A stretch of DNA of 64,000 nt from Phaeacidiphilus oryzae TH49. GTDB lineage: Bacteria; Actinomycetota; Actinomycetes; Streptomycetales; Streptomycetaceae. The position numbers and the translations under genes are program-made. Shown one piece after another: positions 8,570-16,042 of the stretch. The notes under the pieces were generated by a model. The model saw only the letters and a list, made by a program, of their open reading frames with translations, was not told the DNA's origin and ran no database searches. How positions within the stretch are numbered: position 1 is the stretch's first letter; the number at the start of each line of letters is the position of its first letter. The stretch is from assembly GCF_000744815.1 (NCBI RefSeq), contig NZ_JQMQ01000005.1, positions 6,095,801 through 6,159,800 of the forward strand, given 5' to 3'.

Positions 8570-9292
8570 TCAGCGGGCGGGCTCGTGGTTGATCCGGCTG
8601 GTGGGGAGGGGGGAGGCGGGCCGGCCCGGGGTCTGTTCCACGGGCCGGACCAGGGCGCGGCCGGTGCGCTCCTCGGCGTCCGCCGCCACCGCGCCGGCGC
8701 CTGCCACCTCTCCCGCCGCCGCCTCGCCGGTCTCGCCGGGGGCGGGGGTGCGGCCGATGTCCTGCCAGCCCCAGGCGCGGCAGGCGTCCAGCAGCGGGCG
8801 GTCCGCCTCGTCGACCACGATCGCCGCCATCGCACCCCGACGGGTGCCGGTGAGGAGTTGGTCGTGGAGGTGCTCGGCCACCCCGTGCCGCTGGAACCGG
8901 GGGTGCACCAGGAACTGCACGATGCCGAACACCTGCCCTGCCGCGGTGAGTTGCTCCACCTCCGGCGGCAGGCCGTCGTCCATCGGCGGCCACCAGGAGC
9001 CGTCCCGGCCCAGCGGATAGCCGTAGACGCAGCCGACCAGGCGGGCCGGCTGGCCCAGGTTCGCGGTCTCGGCGACCTGCATCGCGAAGCCCTCCCGGCG
9101 GACGTCCGCGGTCAGCCGGTCGATGAACTCCTCGCGGTGGGCGAACTCCTGCCCCGGGGTACGCGGGCAGCACTCCACGAAGAGGTCCGCCAGGGCGTCG
9201 CGGTGGTCGTCCGCCTGCCACCGGTCCAGCGGGCGGAACCGCACGTCCTCCACGTCGCTGCGGATCAGGTGATGGGGGCGTCCCAGCACCAT
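8570..9292 (-). CDS. GNAT-family acetyltransferase
   Basis: A protein of about 240 residues with a GNAT core. FGIVQFLVHPRFQRHGVAEHLHDQLL (residue ~120 on) contains the beta4 strand and the R/Q-x-x-G/A-type acetyl-CoA loop (QRHGVA), followed by DRPLLDACRAWGWQDIG. The last ~50 residues are Ala/Glu-rich and probably disordered. The substrate is unknown. The ATG is chosen because AAGGAGGA lies just upstream; the divergent neighbour is the YigZ-type gene. Confidence 0.8.
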   Translation of the reverse strand: MVLGRPHHLIRSDVEDVRFRPLDRWQADDHRDALADLFVECCPRTPGQEFAHREEFIDRLTADVRREGFAMQVAETANLGQPARLVGCVYGYPLGRDGSWWPPMDDGLPPEVEQLTAAGQVFGIVQFLVHPRFQRHGVAEHLHDQLLTGTRRGAMAAIVVDEADRPLLDACRAWGWQDIGRTPAPGETGEAAAGEVAGAGAVAADAEERTGRALVRPVEQTPGRPASPLPTSRINHEPAR

Positions 9293-9434
9293 GGCTCCTC
9301 CTTCGTCGTCGCGTCTGCTTGCCGCTCTCCGCTCGTCTGCCCCCGCCCGGCGCCCGCACTCCGCCGAGAGGGGCCGGAGAGGGGCCCGGAGGGGCCGGAG
9401 GCCGCGGCGGCAGGCTGCGCATAGGGTCGTGGGC

Positions 9435-10097
9435 ATGGAGCAGGAGCAACCGCCGGTGCTGACCGTCGCCGGGCCCGGACGGCACGAGACCGAGGTGAAG
9501 CGCTCGCGCTTCATCTGCTCGCTGGCGCGGGTCGCCGACGAGGCCGCGGCCCAGGAGTTCATCGCCCGGGTGCGCAAGGAGTTCTGGGACGCCCGGCACA
9601 ACTGCACCGCCTTCGTGGTGGGCGAGGCGCCGCCGAGGGAGCGGTCCAACGACGACGGCGAGCCGGCCGGGACGGCGGGCGCGCCGATGCTGGAGGTGCT
9701 GCGCCGGCGCGGCCTCACCGACACGGTCGCGGTGGTCACCCGCTACTTCGGCGGGGTGCTGCTCGGCGCCGGCGGCCTGGTGCGGGCGTACGGCGGGGCG
9801 GTCTCCGAGGCGCTGGACGCGGTGGGGGTGGTCGAGCGGCGGCCGGTCGCGCTCCTCGCGGTGGAGGTCGACCACACCAGGGCGGGGCGGCTGGAGAACG
9901 AGCTGCGGGCGGTCGGCCGGGAGGTCCGGGACGTCTCCTACGGGGCGTCCGGGGCGCGCTTCGAGGTCGGCGTCCCGGAGCCGGAGACGGCCGCCTTCGA
10001 AGCCTGGCTGGCCGAGGCCACCGGCGGCGCCGCGGCCGCCGAGCGGATCGGCACGGTACGGGTGGACGTGCCGCTGGGGACGCCCCGGCGGGGCTAG
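9435..10097 (+). CDS. YigZ/IMPACT family protein (UPF0029)
   Basis: A 220-residue member of the YigZ/IMPACT family: the N-terminal domain has the family signature (KRSRFICSLARV, then RHNCTAFVVG, NDDGEPAGTAGAPML and VVTRYFGGVLLGAGGLVRAYGGA), and a smaller ferredoxin-like C-terminal domain follows. The biochemical role is unsettled; eukaryotic IMPACT modulates the translation kinase GCN2. TAGGGT lies 7 nt before the ATG (9422-9427), implying a leaderless transcript. Confidence 0.92.
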   Translation: MEQEQPPVLTVAGPGRHETEVKRSRFICSLARVADEAAAQEFIARVRKEFWDARHNCTAFVVGEAPPRERSNDDGEPAGTAGAPMLEVLRRRGLTDTVAVVTRYFGGVLLGAGGLVRAYGGAVSEALDAVGVVERRPVALLAVEVDHTRAGRLENELRAVGREVRDVSYGASGARFEVGVPEPETAAFEAWLAEATGGAAAAERIGTVRVDVPLGTPRRG

Positions 10098-10267
10098 TCC
10101 GGCTGCGCCCCGGCCATCCGAATAGCGGGACGCGTTGTGACTATCCAACAAAACTCGGTGGATGAATCGATCGGAGCGGTTGTCCTGAAGCGGGCGATCC
10201 CGCTGGCAGAGTGGGCCTGGCAGTGAAAGCTGCGGCAGTACGGCTGATTCGAAGGGGACGAGCCATC

Positions 10268-11518
10268 GTGGAGAGCACACAGCGCCAGATCGGTCGGGGC
10301 ATCCAGGACTGCGATGTCGTCGTCACCGGGGTGGGCGCCACCACCCCCCTCGGTGCCGACGCGCCGTCGACCTGGCAGGGGCTGCTGACCGGCGAGTCCG
10401 GGGTGGTCGCGCTGGAGGAGGACTGGGCCGAGCAGCTGCCCGTGCGGATCGCCGCCCGGCTGCGCCAGGAGCCCACCGAGGTGCTGGAGCGGGTGGAGGC
10501 CCGGCGCCTCGACCGCAGCGAGCAGATCGCCCTGATCTCGGCCCGCGAGGCCTGGCAGGACGCGGGGCGGCCGGAGGTCGCGCCCGAGCGGCTGGCGGTG
10601 GTCATCGGCACCGGGACCGGCGGCGTCACCTCGCTGCTCGGCCAGGACGACGTGCTGGAGGAGCGCGGTCCGCGCCGGGTCTCCCCGCACACAGTCACCA
10701 TGATGATGGCCAACGGCCCGGCCGCCTGGGTCTCCATCGACCTCGGCGCGAAGGGCGGGGCGCGGACCACGGTGAGCGCCTGCTCCTCGGGGGCCGAGGC
10801 GCTGGCGCTGGCCCACGACCTGATCCGGCTGGGGCGGGCGGACGTCGTCGTCGCCGGCGGCACCGAGGCGTCCGTGCAGCCGCTGCCGATCGCGGCGTTC
10901 GCGCAGCTCACCGCGCTCTCCAAGCGGAACGACGACCCGGCGGGCGCGTCCCGGCCGTTCGACGCCGGGCGGGACGGCTTCGTGCTGGGCGAGGGCGCGG
11001 TGGCCCTGGTGCTGGAGCGCGGCGACAGGGCGCGGGAGCGCGGCGCGCGGGCGTACGCGGAGCTGGCCGGCTCGGGGATCACCTCCAACGCCGTCCACAT
11101 CACCGCTTCCGACGTGGACGGGCAGGCCCGGGCGATGCGGATGGCGATGGAGGACGGGGGGCTGCGGCCGGAGGACATCGGGCTGGTGCACGCCCACGCG
11201 ACGGCGACTCCGCAGGGCGACGTGGAGGAGGCGGACGCCATCGCGGAGGCGGTCGGGCTGCATCCCGCGGTGAGTGCGATCAAGTCCAACACCGGCCATC
11301 TGCTGGGCGCCTCCGGCGCGTTGACGGCGCTGGCGACGGTGTACGGGCTGCGGGACGGGGTGGCGCCGGCGATCCTGAACCTGCGCGAGGTCGATCCGGC
11401 GGTGAAGCTGGATCTGGTCACCGGCGCGGCTCGGGAGCGGGGCTTCGGCGCGGCACTGGCCAACTCCTTCGGCTTCGGCGGCCACAACGTGTCGCTGGCG
11501 TTCCGCCGGGTGGACTGA
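10268..11518 (+). CDS. Beta-ketoacyl-ACP synthase II (FabF-like)
   Basis: A 416-residue condensing enzyme of the FabF/KAS II type with the full catalytic set: Cys172 in TVSACSSGAEAL, His312 in HAHATATPQGD, and Lys341/His346 in KSNTGHLLGASGA. The C-terminal GFGGHN loop is present. It would extend acyl-ACP with malonyl-ACP. It has no adjacent ACP or other fab genes, so it is probably an accessory KAS rather than the housekeeping enzyme. The GTG at 10268 follows AAGGGGA; an upstream GTG at 10211 has a poorer context. Confidence 0.88.
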   Translation: MESTQRQIGRGIQDCDVVVTGVGATTPLGADAPSTWQGLLTGESGVVALEEDWAEQLPVRIAARLRQEPTEVLERVEARRLDRSEQIALISAREAWQDAGRPEVAPERLAVVIGTGTGGVTSLLGQDDVLEERGPRRVSPHTVTMMMANGPAAWVSIDLGAKGGARTTVSACSSGAEALALAHDLIRLGRADVVVAGGTEASVQPLPIAAFAQLTALSKRNDDPAGASRPFDAGRDGFVLGEGAVALVLERGDRARERGARAYAELAGSGITSNAVHITASDVDGQARAMRMAMEDGGLRPEDIGLVHAHATATPQGDVEEADAIAEAVGLHPAVSAIKSNTGHLLGASGALTALATVYGLRDGVAPAILNLREVDPAVKLDLVTGAARERGFGAALANSFGFGGHNVSLAFRRVD

Positions 11519-11535
11519 CCGGGTCGTGGCGGGCC

Positions 11536-11560
11536 GGTCGCGCGGTTTCCCGTGCCCCTT
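11536..11560 (-). repeat. Single diverged copy of the Streptomyces intergenic GGGGCGCGGGGAACTGCGCG element
   Basis: On the minus strand the core reads GGGGCACGGGAAACCGCGCG, three changes from the core of the tandem array at 14.7-15.1 kb. It lies in the 195-bp gap after the KAS gene. From memory this element is common between Streptomyces genes; its role is unknown. Confidence 0.6.
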
Positions 11561-11622
11561 GTCGCGTTGCTCGCATTGCTCGTTGGGCACGCCCGGGCGC
11601 CCGGCGGGTGGCTGCAGGAGTA

Positions 11623-11652
11623 TTGACCCCCTGTCGGCGGCGGAATCAGACT
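11623..11652 (+). promoter_or_regulatory. Sigma-70-like promoter for the amidohydrolase/acyl-CoA ligase operon
   Basis: TTGACC at 11623-11628 and CAGACT at 11647-11652 are 18 bp apart, giving a start point near 11660 and a leader of about 55 nt before the ATG at 11714. No dyad overlaps it. Confidence 0.45.
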
Positions 11653-11713
11653 CGAAGCGCTGGACGTGATCATCCCGGACGCACCATGGCGCGCGCAGGG
11701 GAGTCGAGAGCCG

Positions 11714-12712
11714 ATGAGCACTGTGGAGACCGTTCGAGGCCCGGTCGACACCGCCGAGTTGGGGCCGACGCTGATGCATGAGCACGTCTTCGTGCTCTCC
11801 ACCGAGCATGTGCAGAACTACGGCGCCGGCGACTGGTGGGACGAGGAGGAGCGCGTCGCGGACGCCGTACGGCAGCTGAAGGCCGTGCGGGACAGGGGGA
11901 TCCGCACCCTCGTGGACCCCACGGTGTGGGGGCTCGGCCGCTACATCCCGCGGGTGCGGCGCGTCGCCGAGCAGGTGGACGGGCTGAACGTCATCGCCGC
12001 CACCGGGCTCTACAGCTTCCACGAACTCCCGCACCAGTACGCCAACCGCGGCCCCGGGCTGCTGATCGACAGCGACGTCGACCCGATGGCCGAGGACTTC
12101 GTCCGGGACCTCACCCGGGGGATCGGCGACACCGGCGTCCGCGCCGCCTTCCTCAAGTGCGTGGTGGAGGCGGACGGCCTGGTCCCGGGGGTGGAGCGGA
12201 TCGCCCGCGCGGTGGCCCACGCCCACCGGGAGACCGGAGCGCCGATCACCGTCCACACCAACGCCCGCCGCGAGACGGGCCGGCTGGCCGCGGACTTCTT
12301 CGCCAAGGAGGGCGTCGACCTGACCAAGGTGGTGATCGGCCACGCGGGGGACAGCAACGACCTGGGGTACCTCACCGAACTCGCCGACCGGGGCGTGCTG
12401 CTGGGCATGGACCGGTTCGGCCTGGACGGCTACAACGGCACCGAGGACCGGATCAGTACCATCCTCGCCCTCGCCGAGCGGGGCTACGCCGACCGCATGG
12501 TGCTGTCGCACGACGCCGCCTGCTTCATCGACTACTTCGGCCGGCCGGAGGAGCGCGCGGAGGCGCTCCAGCGGTTCGCGCCCAACTGGCACTTCAACCA
12601 CATCAGCGACGACGTGCTGCCGGCGCTGCGCGAGCGCGGGCTCGGCGAGGACGCCATCCGGACGATGATGGTGGACAACCCCCGGCGGTACTTCGGCGGT
12701 GAGGGCGCATGA
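11714..12712 (+). CDS. Phosphotriesterase-family metal-dependent hydrolase
   Basis: A 332-residue amidohydrolase-superfamily barrel of the phosphotriesterase/parathion-hydrolase-related type. The complete binuclear metal set is visible: HxH at His22/His24, a Lys148 (FLKCVVE) suited to carbamylation, His181 (TVHTNA), His210 (IGHAGDS) and Asp267 (LSHDAAC). Natural substrates in this family are mostly lactones and esters rather than organophosphates. Its stop overlaps the next start (ATGA), so it is coupled to the acyl-CoA ligase. A lactone-opening step feeding CoA activation of the resulting acid is one reading, but it is inference. Confidence 0.88.
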   Translation: MSTVETVRGPVDTAELGPTLMHEHVFVLSTEHVQNYGAGDWWDEEERVADAVRQLKAVRDRGIRTLVDPTVWGLGRYIPRVRRVAEQVDGLNVIAATGLYSFHELPHQYANRGPGLLIDSDVDPMAEDFVRDLTRGIGDTGVRAAFLKCVVEADGLVPGVERIARAVAHAHRETGAPITVHTNARRETGRLAADFFAKEGVDLTKVVIGHAGDSNDLGYLTELADRGVLLGMDRFGLDGYNGTEDRISTILALAERGYADRMVLSHDAACFIDYFGRPEERAEALQRFAPNWHFNHISDDVLPALRERGLGEDAIRTMMVDNPRRYFGGEGA

Positions 12713-14322
12713 GCGGCGGCGCGGGCGGAGCGGGCGGAGCGGGGAGTACGTCGATCTTCGACACCAGCGGCGTGCGACGGGGTGACGACGAGGTGCTGCA
12801 CTACAGCGGACTGCCGGAGAGCCTGGTCGCGATGCTGGCCGCGCAGGTGGCGGAACGGCCGGATCAGGAGGCGGTGGTCGAACTGCCCGACCCGGACCCC
12901 GAAGTGGGCGGTGAGCGGGTGGCGCTGACCTACCGTCAGCTCTGGGACCGGGCGCAGCGGGTCGCCGGCGGGCTGCGGGCGGAGGGGATCCGGCGCGGCG
13001 ACCGGGTGGCGATCCGGCTGGGCAACGGCATCCCGTGGGTGCTGGCCTTCTGGGGCGTGCAGCTCGCCGGCGCGCTCGCGGTCCCGGTGAACATGCGCTT
13101 CAGCGAGGACGAGGCGCGCTACGTGGTGGAGGACAGCGGGGCGGCGTACGTCGTGGCGGAGGGCGCGAGGGGCGCGGAAGGCGCCGGGGGCGTCGCGCTG
13201 CCGGACGGGCCGCCGTACCGGGAGGAGGGGCTGGGCCCCGCCGATCCGGCGGCGATCTTCTACACCAGCGGCACCACCGGCTTTCCCAAGGGCGCGGTGA
13301 CCACCCACGAGAACTTCCTCTCCAACTGCGAGACCTGCCGCCGGGTGATGGACTACGGCGGCGGAGCCGGGGAGAGCCGGCAGCCGGGGCTGCGGACGCT
13401 GGTCTCCGTGCCGCTGTTCCATGTCACCGGCTGCAACAGCCAGTTGCTCTTTCTCGCGCACATCGGCGGCACCACCGTGATCATGCCGCGGTTCGAGGTG
13501 AAGGCGTTTCTCCGGGCGATCGAGGAGGAACGGATCAATCTGGTCACCTCCGTTCCGGCGATCTACTGGCTGGCGCTGAACCGGCCGGAGTTCGCGCGGA
13601 CGGACGTCTCCTCGGTCACGAAGATCAGTTACGGCGGGGCGCCGATCGCGCCGGAACTCGTGGGACGGATACGGAAGGCCTTTCCGGCCGCCCGGGTGGG
13701 CAACGGATTCGGATTGACCGAGACCTCCAGTGTCGCCACCTTCCTCCCCCATGAATTCGCCGACCACGCCGACTCGGTGGGCTTCGCGGCGCCGGTGTGC
13801 GAGCTGCGGGTGGTGGACGCGGGGCCGGACGGGGTGGGGGAGTTGCTGGTACGCGGACCCAATGTGGTGGCCGGCTACTGGAACAAGCCGGAGGCCACGG
13901 AGGCGGCGTTCCTGCCGGGCGGCTGGCTGCGTACGGGGGACCTGGCGCGGGTGGACGAGCGGGGACTGGTGCGGATCGTGGACCGGGCGAAGGACATGAT
14001 CAACCGGGGTGGCGAGAACGTCTACTGCGTGGAGGTGGAGAACGCGCTGGCCGGTGCGCCGGGGGTGCAGGAGGCGGCGGTCGTGGGGGTGCCGGACGAG
14101 GTGATGGGGGAGAAGGTCGGCGCGGTGCTGGTTCCCCTGCCGGGGGCGGAAGTTGACGTCCCGGCGGTGCTGGCGCATCTGCGCGGGCTGATCGCGGACT
14201 TCAAGCTGCCGGAGTATGTGGCGATTCGGGAGGAACCGCTGCCGCGGAATCCGGGCGGCAAGATCCTTAAGCGACCGTTGCGCGAATCCGGGGAGCTGGA
14301 CTGGGTCTCGACGGGTAAGTAG
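12709..14322 (+). CDS. Acyl-CoA synthetase (class I adenylate-forming, FadD-like)
   Basis: A 537-residue AMP-binding enzyme. The P-loop is YTSGTTGFPKGAVTTHEN, the A5 motif is NGFGLTETSS, the hinge region is WLRTGDLARVDERG, and the catalytic Lys sits in NPGGKILKR at the C-terminus. It activates a carboxylic acid with ATP and loads CoA. It is translationally coupled to the phosphotriesterase-like hydrolase (4-bp overlap), so both probably act on one substrate. The chain length cannot be read. It contains some codons rare in this DNA (an ATA near 13668). Confidence 0.9.
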   Translation: MSGGAGGAGGAGSTSIFDTSGVRRGDDEVLHYSGLPESLVAMLAAQVAERPDQEAVVELPDPDPEVGGERVALTYRQLWDRAQRVAGGLRAEGIRRGDRVAIRLGNGIPWVLAFWGVQLAGALAVPVNMRFSEDEARYVVEDSGAAYVVAEGARGAEGAGGVALPDGPPYREEGLGPADPAAIFYTSGTTGFPKGAVTTHENFLSNCETCRRVMDYGGGAGESRQPGLRTLVSVPLFHVTGCNSQLLFLAHIGGTTVIMPRFEVKAFLRAIEEERINLVTSVPAIYWLALNRPEFARTDVSSVTKISYGGAPIAPELVGRIRKAFPAARVGNGFGLTETSSVATFLPHEFADHADSVGFAAPVCELRVVDAGPDGVGELLVRGPNVVAGYWNKPEATEAAFLPGGWLRTGDLARVDERGLVRIVDRAKDMINRGGENVYCVEVENALAGAPGVQEAAVVGVPDEVMGEKVGAVLVPLPGAEVDVPAVLAHLRGLIADFKLPEYVAIREEPLPRNPGGKILKRPLRESGELDWVSTGK

Positions 14323-14487
14323 GCCCGCTATTCCGCGAGCCGCGCAAGCGGAAATGGACGGCTGTGCGAGTGTCTCCCGCGGTCGCATGGGTGTGCGGGT
14401 TATCCTTGCTGTCTCGCGAGCCGACCGATCAGCGGGAGCTGGGTCCGGCTCGCGGCAATTCAGCACGGTTTCTCAACGGGGGGCTTC

Positions 14488-14667
14488 ATGACGGCGCAGC
14501 CGCAGTACAACGACCCACTGACCCGCCAACTCGCAGGATTGCTACGCGAGTTGCAGTCCCAGGTGGCCGACGCCCCGCAGTCCCCCCCGCCACCACCGAC
14601 AACCGACACACCGCCCCCTCCCCACCCGGAGCAATCCCCCAACTCCCACTTGATCGCCGCAGCGTAG
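14488..14667 (+). CDS. 59-residue Pro-rich small protein
   Basis: The sequence starts MTAQPQYNDPLTRQLAGLLRE and continues with a short amphipathic helix, then a Pro/Thr-rich tail ending LIAAA. GGGGGG lies 7 nt upstream of the ATG. Its N-terminal half has ordinary amphipathic composition and non-GC-saturated codons (TTG, CTA, GCA) unlike the noise frames around it, which argues that it is real. The stop codon abuts the first copy of the tandem repeat array. No function is known to me; it resembles short conserved Streptomyces hypothetical proteins. Confidence 0.5.
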   Translation: MTAQPQYNDPLTRQLAGLLRELQSQVADAPQSPPPPPTTDTPPPPHPEQSPNSHLIAAA

Positions 14668-15075
14668 CCGCACGCTCCAGAGGCGCGGGAAACTGCGCGG
14701 CCGCCCACGGCGATGCCGCACGCGGCGACGAACCCTCGGCTTGCACCCGCGTCGCCGCCGCAGCGGCGCCGCCGCGCGCTCAAGGGGCGCGGGGAACTGC
14801 GCGGCCAACCCACGACGATGCCGCACTCGGCGACGAACCCTCGGGTCGCACCCGCTTAGCCGCCGCAGCGGCGCAGCCGCGCCTGAGGGGCGCGGGGAAC
14901 TGCGCGGCCAACCCACCACGGCGCCGCACTCGGCGACGAACCCTCGGGTTGCACCCGCTTAGCCGCCGCAGCGGCGCAGCCGCGCTCAAGGGGCGCGGGG
15001 AACTGCGCGGTCAGCTCACCACGGCGCCGCACTCGGCAACCGCCCTTGCGTTGCACCCGCTTCGCCGCCGCAGCC
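14667..15075 (+). repeat. Four-copy ~104-bp tandem intergenic repeat (GGGGCGCGGGGAACTGCGCG array)
   Basis: Four units of 103-109 bp run head to tail. Each has a GCCGC-CGCA-GCGGC hairpin, then GGGGCGCGGGGAACTGCGCG, a variable part starting CCAACCCA, and GGCGACGAACCCTCGG before a GCACCCGCTTAG-type end. Cores lie near 14680, 14785, 14888 and 14991; units two to four are nearly identical and the ends are degenerate. The array sits between the small Pro-rich gene and the convergent GNAT gene. No spacer diversity or array-associated gene suggests CRISPR. Confidence 0.85.
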
Positions 15076-15104
15076 GCGCCCGCGCCCCCCGCCCCCGCGA
15101 GCCG

Positions 15105-15896
15105 CTAGCTCCCCGGAGTGAAGACGTACGGAGTGGTCGTAGTGATCGGCTGGAAGCCCAAGCGGGTGAGGATAGGGGCGCTGTCGGCCGAGGCGTCCAC
15201 CTGCAGGTAGCGGGTGGGGCAGCGGCGCGCCCGGTGAGCGACCAGCGCGCGGTAGATGCCGCGCCCGCGCCACGCGGCCAGCGTCGAGCCGCCCCAGAGC
15301 CCGGCGAAGTCCGTCTTCGGCTTCACGGCCAGCCACGCCGCGGACACCGTCCGCCCCGTCGCGTCGTCCTCCGCGGCGAGGACGGTGAAGAGGTCGGGCC
15401 CCGCGGTCAGGCGGCCGTAGAGGTCGTCGGCCATCCAGGACATGTCCATGCCCCAGACCTCGCTCTCCATCGCCGCGACCCGCTCCGTCCCCTCCCGGTC
15501 GGTGACCTGACGGATCGTCACCCCCGCCGGCTCCGGCACGTCCCGCGCCGCCTGCTCGGCCGTCTCGGCGACCAGCACCGTCTCCGGCTCCTCCGGCACG
15601 AAGCCCGCCGCGCGCAGCCGCTCCGGCAGGTCGGCCGGCTGGTCGTGGCCGCGGATCTTCCACTCGGCGCTCTCGCCGCGCTCGGTGAAGTACGCGCACT
15701 GCCGGGCGATCAGCGCGTCCAGCTCCGCGCCCCGCACCCCGCCGAGGTCGGCCGGCGCGGTGAGGAAGCCGCGGAAGAGCCCGGTGACCCGCAGCAGCGG
15801 CCCGTCCCGCTCCTCGCGGACGCCGGCCGGCAGCGGATCGGGACCGCCGCGCAGCTGGGCGTCGTAGGCGGCGAGGAGTTCGGAGGTGGTCGTCAT
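15105..15896 (-). CDS. GNAT-family acetyltransferase (two-domain)
   Basis: A 263-residue acetyltransferase. The C-terminal GNAT core includes VSAAWLAVKPKTDFAGLWGG, then TLAAWRGRGIYRALVAHRAR, whose RGRGIY is the acetyl-CoA pyrophosphate loop, and ends DSAPILTRLGFQPITTTTPYVF. The N-terminal ~110 residues are an additional helical region. The substrate is unknown. TAGGCT on the minus strand lies 7 nt before the ATG (15904-15909), so the mRNA is probably leaderless. Its divergent neighbour is the secreted phosphoesterase. Confidence 0.85.
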   Translation of the reverse strand: MTTTSELLAAYDAQLRGGPDPLPAGVREERDGPLLRVTGLFRGFLTAPADLGGVRGAELDALIARQCAYFTERGESAEWKIRGHDQPADLPERLRAAGFVPEEPETVLVAETAEQAARDVPEPAGVTIRQVTDREGTERVAAMESEVWGMDMSWMADDLYGRLTAGPDLFTVLAAEDDATGRTVSAAWLAVKPKTDFAGLWGGSTLAAWRGRGIYRALVAHRARRCPTRYLQVDASADSAPILTRLGFQPITTTTPYVFTPGS

Positions 15897-15956
15897 GGCT
15901 GTGAGCCTAAGCAGCGGCGCAAGCGGTTTTCCCCCGCGCCGGCGCGCCGGGTGCGC

Positions 15957-15996
15957 GGACACCCGCAGGACACCTGGGCGTCGGATCGGCGACACC
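15957..15996 (+). promoter_or_regulatory. PHO-box-like direct repeats upstream of the secreted phosphoesterase
   Basis: GGACACC (15957), GGACACC (15968), a degenerate CGTCGGA (15979) and CGACACC (15990) are spaced exactly 11 bp apart. The Streptomyces PhoP box is known as 11-bp direct repeats with a GTTCACC core; these units agree at four or five of seven positions. The downstream gene is a phosphoesterase, which fits phosphate control, but the match is partial. Confidence 0.4.
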
Positions 15997-16042
15997 TGTG
16001 CGCCATCTGTCGCATCGTCAGCTTCCGTACCACCATGTGCTC

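Noticed and set aside
10268-14322. Ketosynthase plus acyl ligase as part of a polyketide cluster
   Set aside because: No ACP, acyltransferase, chain-length factor or tailoring genes lie beside it; the KAS is a separate unit and the neighbours look catabolic.
14667-15075. Repeat array as CRISPR
   Set aside because: Units of ~104 bp are nearly identical end to end, with no short repeat/unique spacer pattern and no Cas genes; they match a known Streptomyces intergenic element.
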